From Nostoc sp. C052 (lineage in GTDB: Bacteria; Cyanobacteriota; Cyanobacteriia; Cyanobacteriales; Nostocaceae), in NCBI RefSeq assembly GCF_013393905.1, contig NZ_CP040274.1:248001-312000 (forward strand): a stretch of 64,000 nt of DNA, in the 5' to 3' direction. A program made the translations under genes and the position numbers. Shown here piece after piece: positions 34,227 to 42,000 of the stretch. Numbering within the stretch: the first letter of the stretch is position 1; each line of letters opens with the position of its first letter. The notes beneath the pieces were generated by a model that searched no databases, was not told the DNA's origin, and worked only from the letters and a program-made list of their open reading frames with translations.

Positions 34227-34510
34227 TTATTCAAAAACTCCTGCTCTTTCAATAATAAACCATTCATGATATAAAACTGCTAAAAAAAATTCCTCTCCCT
34301 TCAAGCGATCGCATACCGCCATAAATCCAGAGAAAAAAGGATCATCTTCATAGGTAGTATCAGACAGAAAAACAGTTACACAGTTGTTATCCATACTCCA
34401 GATACACCGGATTATGGTGATATTAGGATGATGTGATTTATCTACAGGTAATAATATCGGGCATCCTTGAACTGACAAAAATTCTGGCTGTTCATCAGAT
34501 TCCTCGCCCC
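34227..34510 (-). pseudogene. C-terminal part of a small gene split by the IscB element
   Basis: The 83-residue ORF beginning MSVQGCPILLPVDKSHHPNI extends in frame upstream (EESDEQPEFLSVQG) to the edge of the IscB element. The N-terminal part appears to be at 36110-36212 on the other side. Text such as DTTYEDDPFFSGFMAVCDRL and FFLAVLYHEWFIIERAGVFE suggests a compact alpha/beta protein of about 130 residues before insertion. I recognise no family. Confidence 0.45.
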
Positions 34511-34581
34511 GTGGAAACCCCTTTCTTTAGATATGGGGGTAAGGGGCAGGCGATTTTAATCGCCGTGTAACTTAACTTATT

Positions 34582-35865
34582 TCAAAACGCATAACTATAC
34601 CCGTCCTTTTTGTGAATGGCTAAACAATATTTATGGCTAATGCCTTGAATTAACCCGTTCTTGGTAGAAATATTAAAACTGCCAGTACTTCTAACTGCTA
34701 CTCTCCCAATATATTCACCAACTTTTTTTCCCGTGGTGACAATAGCTTTGATAATGTCTCCAGTTTGGAAACCTTTGACAAACTTAAATCTAGGTACATA
34801 ACGAGACGGAAAGCCGTATTTATCAGTACGGCACGATTGTCTAGAACCATGCCCATTAGATGTAATGAATAGTGGCTTAACTCCTTTTATATTTAAAATT
34901 GGAGTTGAAACACCCACTGCTGCCGCATCAATCCAGTGTGATTTCTCTAAATTTTGTTGGCTACGATTAAATTTAGTTAAACCTCCTGAGCCTGTTTCTA
35001 CTGATAAGCCTGTTCCTTTTAAAACCTCCAGTAATGCAAATCTAGTCGTATTAACTGCTGCTGCATCTGCTAATGGTCTTTTAGCTTGTTTCAAGATTTT
35101 CTCTAACCTAGCGGGATCTTTCTTGAGGAAGTCTTTAATGTCTTTTGTGCCTTTTTTGATGTTACATCTTCCACAACTCAAAGTTAAATTTGTAATTGAA
35201 TTAGAACCCCCGTTCGACTTTGGCTGAATGTGTTCAACCTGAAATGGAACATCCTTCACACCACAATAAGCACATTCTCTGTTCCACTTCTCAAGCAAAT
35301 ATTCACGAGTCTCAAAACCTTGTAGAGTCCCTTGTTGGTATTCTTTGCCCTGAATATTGGGATCGCGCATTAGTTGCATATCAAAGCGAACTAGTTCTTG
35401 GCTAATTGCTGTTATGGGTGCAAATCTCCGCAATCTATCAACCCAGGTTTTAATATTCTCTACACGACTTTGCAAACTGGGTGCAAGCCATCCTTGTGGG
35501 CGGGTTCTGTTTAAAAAACGTGGTTTACGATATCTGGTTTTCCTTGCTCGTCTACTCCGCCTTAATTGTCGCCTAGATGTTAAAGCATCTCTAATTGCAA
35601 AACCACGATGCTTTAGTTCGGCTGCAAATACAACCTCGCCAGTAGCGTCGTTGACTAATGCAAGTCCTGTCACCCTTGCACCGGGATCTAGTTTTAATCT
35701 CAGAGATGATACGGAAACTTCAGCGCTTGATTTACGGAGGATCAAGGTGAATGGAAATTGCCTGTAAATTGCTGCTTTTTTGTTTCTTAGTAATTGCCTC
35801 GCTTGTGCTGGGTGAATTGGATTAAGTGGTCTTTTTTCTGAGTCAATTAAAAACACTTTGGACAT
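34582..35865 (-). CDS. iscB: IscB RNA-guided HNH/RuvC endonuclease
   Basis: A 427-residue IscB, the ancestor-type relative of Cas9. Domains in order: N-terminal PLMP domain (FLIDSEKRPLNPIHPAQARQ), RuvC-I with Asp60 (LKLDPGARVTGLALV), Arg-rich bridge helix (RRQLRRSRRARKTRYRKPRF), RuvC-II with Glu157 (ITAISQELVRFD), HNH at about 197-240 (CAYCG...VEHIQPKSNGGSNSI, His212, ...SCGRCNIKKG), RuvC-III with His310/Asp313 (SHWIDAAAVG), and a C-terminal TAM-interacting-type domain. All catalytic residues are present, so it should be active. The ATG at 35865 overlaps the end of the predicted omegaRNA. Confidence 0.92.
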   Translation of the reverse strand: MSKVFLIDSEKRPLNPIHPAQARQLLRNKKAAIYRQFPFTLILRKSSAEVSVSSLRLKLDPGARVTGLALVNDATGEVVFAAELKHRGFAIRDALTSRRQLRRSRRARKTRYRKPRFLNRTRPQGWLAPSLQSRVENIKTWVDRLRRFAPITAISQELVRFDMQLMRDPNIQGKEYQQGTLQGFETREYLLEKWNRECAYCGVKDVPFQVEHIQPKSNGGSNSITNLTLSCGRCNIKKGTKDIKDFLKKDPARLEKILKQAKRPLADAAAVNTTRFALLEVLKGTGLSVETGSGGLTKFNRSQQNLEKSHWIDAAAVGVSTPILNIKGVKPLFITSNGHGSRQSCRTDKYGFPSRYVPRFKFVKGFQTGDIIKAIVTTGKKVGEYIGRVAVRSTGSFNISTKNGLIQGISHKYCLAIHKKDGYSYAF

Positions 35866-36095
35866 TTCTGCCCCTCCTTGCGGGTAATGTTAGCTTCGCC
35901 AAAGTTATCGGTCGGTACTATCCAAATTGCACTTCCTTAACCCTGTTACAGATGTTTAACAATTTGGTTTTAGAGCAGGAAACTAGCTACGCATCCCCTG
36001 GTAAGTTCTTGAACACTTGCCGATAACATAGTTAGTTGAACTTAGGCTGGTCAGATTCAGGTTTTTTCAAGCCCCCGATTTATCGGTGGGGTTTC
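35866..36095 (-). ncRNA. Predicted omegaRNA of IscB
   Basis: Position directly upstream of iscB on the same strand is the standard location. The minus strand has a conserved-looking structured stretch (GGGTTAAGGAAGTGCAATTT, GTACCGACCGATAACTTTGG, CGAAGCTAACATTACCCGC) ending next to AGGAGGGGCAGAAATG, whose GGAGG is also the iscB ribosome-binding site. The guide should be the host sequence just upstream at the 5' end, near 36095-36115. Predicted from synteny and base composition; not folded. Confidence 0.6.
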
Positions 36096-36212
36096 TGACA
36101 TCTGAGAACTGATTCCCAATCTTCTGGCCCCTTCATGTTTCTCAATAATTCTATCCCATCTAACTGCCTTAATTTTTTCTAGGCTTTCTGCTGATAAGTC
36201 TGATAATTTCAT
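36057..36212 (-). pseudogene. N-terminal part of the small gene split by the IscB element
   Basis: From ATG 36210-36212 the frame reads MKLSDLSAESLEKIKAVRWD, RIIEKHEGARRLGISSQ and then enters element sequence, ending in TGA at 36057-36059. Its reading direction and the orphan C-terminus at 34227-34510 suggest one original gene of about 130 residues. Function unknown. Confidence 0.4.
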
Positions 36213-36373
36213 AGCTTGTATCTCATGAAGTCTGTTTTAATAGCTAATATACATAAATCAGATTATCATCTCTTTATTCTAGTGGATTGCAGAGATATTT
36301 AGTATATGCAATACTGAGCTTTAGTAAAAATCTTAACCTGAAAATAGAATGATTGTTATGAAAGTTAAATATT

Positions 36374-37225
36374 ATGATTGACCACGACCGCCTTTTCAAA
36401 GAATTATTATCTACGTTTTTTATTGATTTCCTTGATTTGTTTCTACCTCAAGTAGCCAGCCAAATAGATCGTAATTCTATCCAGCTTTTACCGCAGGAAG
36501 TATTTAATGATGTCACTTCTGGCGAAAAGAAGGAAATTGATTTACTGGCGCAGGTGCGTTATCAACAGCAAGATACTTGTTTTCTAATTCATGTTGAAAA
36601 CCAGTCTTACACTGAAACAGCCTTTGCAAAGCGGATGTTTAAATATTTTGCGCGCCTACATGAAAAGTATGATTTACCGATTTACCCAGTTGTAATTTTT
36701 TCTTTTGATGAACCCAAACGCGCCGAACCCCAAAATTATCGCGTCACCTTTGGAGATTTAAAAGTGCTGGAATTTCAGTTTGTAGCAATCCAGTTGAATC
36801 GTTTAAGTTGGCGCGATTTTCTTACGCAGCCAAATCCGGTGGCGGCAGCATTAATGTCAAAGATGAATATTTCCAAGCAAGAACGTCCACAGGTGAAGGC
36901 GGAATGTTTGCGGCTGCTGGCGACCTTAAAATTAGACCCAGCAAGGATGCAACTAATTTCTGGCTTCGTTGATACGTATTTGAGGCTCGACGATACTGAG
37001 AAACAGGTCTTTCAAGCGGCAATCAGTACAATGGGATTAGATGAACAGGAGGAAATTATGGAGATTGTTACAAGTTGGCAACAGGAAGGCGCTCAAAAAA
37101 CAAGAGAAGAGATTGCATTAAATTTACTCAAAAGAGGAATGATTGTCCAAGAAATCTCACAAGTCACGGGTTTAAGTCTTGAACAAGTTCAGCAGTTACA
37201 AGCTCTTCTTTCTCAAGAAAATTAA
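36374..37225 (+). CDS. Rpn/PD-(D/E)XK family putative nuclease (transposase-like)
   Basis: A 283-residue protein of the Rpn/YhgA-like family common in cyanobacteria. MIDHDRLFKELLSTFFIDFL is the diagnostic start; FNDVTSGEKKEIDLLAQVRY (about residues 43-62) and FLIHVENQSYTETAFAKRMF (about 70-89) hold the D...ExQ nuclease signature. The C-terminus has a short helical repeat (EEIALNLLKRGMIVQEISQV TGLS split by a space here). Members promote recombination or are solo DNA endonucleases. Complete length. A symmetrical inverted repeat follows at 37250-37297. Confidence 0.8.
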   Translation: MIDHDRLFKELLSTFFIDFLDLFLPQVASQIDRNSIQLLPQEVFNDVTSGEKKEIDLLAQVRYQQQDTCFLIHVENQSYTETAFAKRMFKYFARLHEKYDLPIYPVVIFSFDEPKRAEPQNYRVTFGDLKVLEFQFVAIQLNRLSWRDFLTQPNPVAAALMSKMNISKQERPQVKAECLRLLATLKLDPARMQLISGFVDTYLRLDDTEKQVFQAAISTMGLDEQEEIMEIVTSWQQEGAQKTREEIALNLLKRGMIVQEISQVTGLSLEQVQQLQALLSQEN

Positions 37226-37249
37226 TGTCAGTTGTACAGATGGGTGAAC

Positions 37250-37297
37250 AAGATTTTGAGTGCGATTACCCTGACAACGAATCGCACCCAAAATCTT
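37250..37297. terminator. Inverted repeat, candidate terminator
   Basis: AAGATTTTGAGTGCGATT (37250-37267) pairs with AATCGCACCCAAAATCTT (37280-37297) with only one mismatch around a 12-bp loop. It lies 25 bp after the Rpn gene. There is no poly-T tract, so it may be an intrinsic terminator of weak form, or a protein-binding site between convergent genes. Confidence 0.5.
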
Positions 37298-37397
37298 ATT
37301 CAAACCACAACAGAATTAACAGACTCTTTATAGGAAAAACCCCAGTAAGGGCAAAAACGAATTTTAACAGACTTAATCGGTTCATTACAGCACAAAG

Positions 37398-38204
37398 TTA
37401 CTCTTCCTCCTCCTCGTCATATTCATAATCCGCATAGTCTTGACCGTGTTTTTCGTACCACAAACGTTCTTCTTCTTGAGCTGCCTCTCGCTGTATCCTT
37501 CTCCGTTCTGCCATCTCTGCTTCTAGGCGTTCTTGCTCTAATTTCTCCTTCTCAATTCTTCCTTTCAAAAGCCTTTCTCGCTCTTGGGTTTCTTGCTCTA
37601 CCCTCTCCCTCTCAAGTCTGATTAATCGCTGCTCAACTCGTCCACAGTAAAAATCTAATGCTTTACCAGTCGCGGCTCCGGTAACTGTACCACCCACTAG
37701 AAATATGAGTCCGGTTTTCCAGCCTTCAATCGGGCCACCACTCCATTGCAAACTTTTTTGATTGAACCACACCAGCACAGAGAAGACAGAAATTCCAACT
37801 ACCGTATTGATCAGCGCAAAAATTCTCGGTGTCATCTCAGTCTGTCGCAGGATCAGCCACTGTCCCAGGCAAAGTATTGCACCAAAAATCACCGTAGCGA
37901 TCCCGCTCATGACCAAATGATCTGGATATCTGAACGGATCTAGCGCCATATTAATAATTAATGGTATAAATATCAGCGCACAGAGCAAAAAGCCTATTAA
38001 TAAGCCAACAACGCTTATCAAGCTCCAGTAGCGACCGAGATAACCGAGGCGGAATTCCAATATCCACTCTTGTACGGGGAGCATTGTAATGTAAAACGCG
38101 ATTCCTGCACTGACGTAATCGAGCATTGGCAGTTGTTTTACCTTTATATTTAGCGTATTTGGCATAGCCGTGCCAAAGCGGACAAGAGCGTCAATGACCT
38201 TCAT
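37398..38204 (-). CDS. Membrane protein with long charged coiled-coil tail
   Basis: A 268-residue protein with about five hydrophobic segments in the first 185 residues (for example SVVGLLIGFLLCALIFIPLI, VMSGIATVIFGAILCLGQWL, IFALINTVVGISVFSVLVWF), then a highly charged coiled coil (ERVEQETQERERLLKGRIEK, EKLEQERLEAEMAERRRIQR) and an acidic end (ADYEYDEEEEE). The cytoplasmic tail suggests a membrane-anchored scaffold. No family recognised. Confidence 0.6.
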   Translation of the reverse strand: MKVIDALVRFGTAMPNTLNIKVKQLPMLDYVSAGIAFYITMLPVQEWILEFRLGYLGRYWSLISVVGLLIGFLLCALIFIPLIINMALDPFRYPDHLVMSGIATVIFGAILCLGQWLILRQTEMTPRIFALINTVVGISVFSVLVWFNQKSLQWSGGPIEGWKTGLIFLVGGTVTGAATGKALDFYCGRVEQRLIRLERERVEQETQERERLLKGRIEKEKLEQERLEAEMAERRRIQREAAQEEERLWYEKHGQDYADYEYDEEEEE

Positions 38205-38289
38205 TATCAGGATAATCCTTATCTAATAAGGCTTTTAAGCTTATCCCGGTTTTCAGTTCGCCTGTTGGCCTGTTACTCAAGCCCCATTC

Positions 38290-38988
38290 TCATAAAACCG
38301 CTTCAAAACCTCTAGTAAAAATACAGTACGTTATATTTCCTTGGGCTTCATACAAATCGAAAGCACGAAACAAATCTTTTTGGGCTGACTCCTTATCGCC
38401 TAAATGAAACCTTACTGTTCCTCTACCGCAATAAGCTTCTGGGCAATCAGGATTGAGAAGCAATGCTTTCTCTAACTCTGCAAGTGATCCTGGCAATTCT
38501 CCCAATAAAAAATGGATATTTGCTTTGTTTATGTAAGCTTCGATGCGGTTAGGGTCAAGTGATATTACTTTGCCAAAATCCTCCATTGCCGCTTGAAAAT
38601 CACCAAGATAATTTTTATAGATTTCAGCCCGATTTAGATAAGCCTCAATGAAATTTGAATTAAGTACAATCGCCTGATTATAGTCCTCAACAACTTTAGG
38701 AAATTCTGATTTATGACAGATTTTTAATCGAGCCAAGCCCCTGTTATTATACCCTTCCGCTAAATTTGGGTTCATCGCTAATGCACTATTGAACATTTGA
38801 ATCGCACCTTCGTACTTGCCAATTTGAAACTGAATCATTCCTATGGTATTGTGGACTTCAGCGTAATTAGGATTAAATAGTAATGCTTGCTCAAAACATT
38901 GAATTACCGCCTCTATGTTCCCAGCTTTGAGATATTCTAAACCTTGATTATAAAAAACTTGTGCTTCTGATAAATTAATTATTTTCAT
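38290..38988 (-). CDS. TPR-repeat protein
   Basis: A 232-residue protein composed of tetratricopeptide repeats: QVFYNQGLEYLKAGNIEAVI, LLFNPNYAEVHNTIGMIQFQ, LAMNPNLAEGYNNRGLARLK, LNSNFIEAYLNRAEIYKNYL, SLDPNRIEAYINKANIHFLL and LLNPDCPEAYCGRGTVRFHL, about six units with the W/L-G-Y-A-P pattern. No signal peptide. Such proteins mediate protein-protein contacts. It sits between the giant polymerase-like gene and the membrane coiled-coil gene, all on the minus strand, so a common transcript is possible. Confidence 0.85.
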   Translation of the reverse strand: MKIINLSEAQVFYNQGLEYLKAGNIEAVIQCFEQALLFNPNYAEVHNTIGMIQFQIGKYEGAIQMFNSALAMNPNLAEGYNNRGLARLKICHKSEFPKVVEDYNQAIVLNSNFIEAYLNRAEIYKNYLGDFQAAMEDFGKVISLDPNRIEAYINKANIHFLLGELPGSLAELEKALLLNPDCPEAYCGRGTVRFHLGDKESAQKDLFRAFDLYEAQGNITYCIFTRGFEAVL

Positions 38989-39033
38989 AACTCATTTATA
39001 ATTTATTAGATTACTAGTGAAATTTATCAAAAT

Positions 39034-42000
39034 TTAGCTCTGTAATTCTACATCCTGCTCTTTCTTTTGAGCCAAAGCTTTATCTACCTGAGTATTCGCA
39101 TTCTCGAAAGTTTGTAACACTTCTGAAGTTACTTTGTTAATTTGCACTTTGCCTGCTTCTAGGCTCAAAATTACATCACCGTTTTTGTGGGCTAAAGCTA
39201 AATTTTTGGTTTGGGCATTGAAGCTCAAATCGTAAGTTTTTCCATTGACGAACGTAAAACCGTCAGGTGCAGGTTGCCCCCAGACCATACCCACCTTCTG
39301 AGCAATTTGTGTGAGTCGGCTAACTGCTTCTAAGTCTTGCTTATCCTTGGACATTGCCGCTGTTGCTTGGGGTGATAGCTGTCCACTAGTCTTAAAAGAA
39401 TTGGCGACTTCTACAATCCCTTGCTTGTAGGCTTCCGGCTTGCCTAGTTTATCAACAGCACTGTACCACTGTCTCAAGTCATCAATAGTTACGGATGAAT
39501 TTTGAACTTCTTGGGTGGATGTCACTTGGCTTTGTGCTTGGGAGAATGGCACTATTTTTCCATCTATATAATCCCCAAGCGGCTTGATATGCAGCCCCCA
39601 CACCTGTTGCTTACCAGTAAATAATTCACTCAGTGCTTTGGCAGAATGCTTCTCCATCTGCGCCCATTCCTGTTGATAGTGAGGGTCGGCGATCATTTGT
39701 TGTGAGATTTGGTATTGTTTTCCTACGTAAAAAGCAACTTGTTTGCCGGAGCCTGTGGCTAGAGCAATATCCCCCTCCTTAAATCCATACTGTTTGTAAG
39801 GCTCATAAGCTCTAGTAGTGTGAGTTCTGCCATATCCGCGCATGGCATCAATGCAAGTATTTACAGGTAGTGGGTTCGGCTCACCATGCATCATTAAAGG
39901 GTAGTTCATGGGAATTGGTTTACCTTTGATGGCTCTTGGGGCGACATTTTGAATATCCTGGGGTGGAGTGGAATATCGGCTTTGCTCCTTCTGGGATTGT
40001 GCTGTTTGTTCTGGTGGTTTCAAAAACTGCGGTCGTGTGGCAAGGGAGCTAACCTTTTGCTGATACTCAAGAGTAGACTCAATAATTCCCCCGAATTTCT
40101 TGGTCATGCTCGACAAAGTTTTGGCAGGAATGGAGCTATCAACCAAGTTAAAGACCGTTAAACCTTTTTTAGTTTCCCTGATAACATCTTCTGTTGGTAC
40201 TTGCTCCCATTCAACTTTTTGAGCAGTTAACCATTTAGTCACAGTATCAGCTTTCTGGTTGTCAACAGCCAAGCCCATAACTCCAAATTTTTTGTTTGAT
40301 TCTGTAGAAAATAAGAAAGTAGGACGCTCTTTAATATGATGTAGAATTGGCTCACTACTATCAATCATCTGCTGTTGTTGAGGGTTAACTGATTGAGTCC
40401 CAAAAGCCTGAAATTCCTTCGTCCATTTCTGCGGATATTCAACGGTATAAGGGTCAATTTGAGCGCAAATAACAGAAAAATTACTTTCAATAATAGTGGG
40501 TGCGGGTGTAAGTTGTCCGGTTTTGAGCAATCCAAGCTGTCTGAGCGCGTCTTTGTCTTTCTTAAAATGTAATACCCCCAAGGGTTCACCATTGAGAAAT
40601 ACTGCATCTCTAGTTTTTAAAGGTGGCGTTTCGATAGTCAGTTTTCGGTAATCTCGATCCGAGAATGACTGACCAGAAAAATCATAAAAGTTGATTTTAT
40701 TGATTTTGAGGAGATTACCATTTGGGGACTCACCCAGCACAAAAGCTTGATCTCCAGCTTCAGAGATAGAAGTAAGTTTCAACTTCAGGGGATTACCATT
40801 TTTTAGGTAATCAACTTGTTTTAACTGCTGGATAGAATCACTGTCTAACTCACCCAGAGTCAAAGCATCAAGTTTGATTTTTACTGTTTTATCAGGAATC
40901 GGCACAGTGCCAAATTCTAAGTTTACGGGTTCGGCGTTAAAAACAAGTCCTGCATAAGAGAAGTTCTTGAGTTCGCGGATAGTAATTTCAACCGGCTCGT
41001 TTCCTGGCAGTCCAATAGTTGCTGATGCTGTGGCAGGTTCTACCCCAACCATACAAGAGAGCGCTTTCGTACCAATGGGAAGCTGTGCGGTTCTGGTTTC
41101 GAGCATGGCGAATTCCTTATATTCGCCATCAGCATCCTGTACAAATAACAATCTGGAAACATGGCGCTCATGCCTAACTGGGTGGTGGCTAGCCCTAATT
41201 TCTATCGGGTGCTTTTCGTCTGGGTTCCACTTTCTACCCAAAAATTGATTCGCTTCATTATTCAGTGTGACTAACTTTGGTTCGGTAAATTGCAGTTGCT
41301 CCAGGCGGGAGATAATTTCATTGGGGAAAGCAGCAAAGGCGAAGTTAGAAACTTTTTTAGCGATCGCTTGGGGGTTTGCATTTTCTTTTCTTGCAACTTC
41401 GAGTTCATCCTGGCGGGATGCACAGATGTTCCAAGCAGCGGCGGCGGATGCAAGTTTTTCTGACTCTGGGATAGAAGCGTAAAATGCGAGAGCCGCCTCT
41501 TGTGCCTTGTCGAAAAGTAATTTAGTTTGGCTTCTAGTAAGTTCTGGTTTTAGTTCTAGGAGTTTAGCTCCCTGCATGGTCATCCCCGCCTTGAGATTGT
41601 AAGGAACTTGCGATTGTTGGCTAACTGTCCCCAGGTTGCGGTAAGCAGGTTTTCCATCTTTGCCAACCTCGCCATCTATCTGTGCAACTGCTAGTAATTT
41701 ATGCGGGCGTTCACTGTTTGTGAATTTAATCTCATCTAGGCGAATATTAAGTGTCTGGGCTTTCCAGATTAGGGGATGCCCGTAGCGGGTGAGATTGGTA
41801 ATTTCGAGTTGCGTTCCTGAATCCGTTTGAATAATTGCGCTAGGGCCAGACTCTGTTTCTCGCCGTCTTGAGGCACGAACCGCAGCATTGAACTTCAGAT
41901 CAAATTCGTATTTGGCAGCGATCGCTGCAAATTTCTGCTGTGGTGTAAATTCTACTCCTTTGAACAAATCTTTAAACTGGACGATGGGGCGCGATTCTAA

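Larger units (their letters stand above)
34530..36110 (-). mobile_element. IscB-type element of the IS200/IS605 group
   Basis: An IscB gene with probable omegaRNA, lacking a TnpA, bounded by hairpin-like ends typical of IS200/IS605 elements: GGCGATTTTAATCGCC at about 34548-34563 on one side and CCCCCGATTTATCGGTGGGG at about 36072-36091 on the other. Exact boundaries are uncertain by a few tens of bases. It would depend on a TnpA elsewhere for movement. Confidence 0.65.

Noticed and set aside
37225..37428. 67-residue plus-strand ORF after the Rpn gene
   Set aside because: It runs through the inverted repeat at 37250-37297 and its Ser-run tail is the antisense of the acidic tail of the minus-strand membrane protein.
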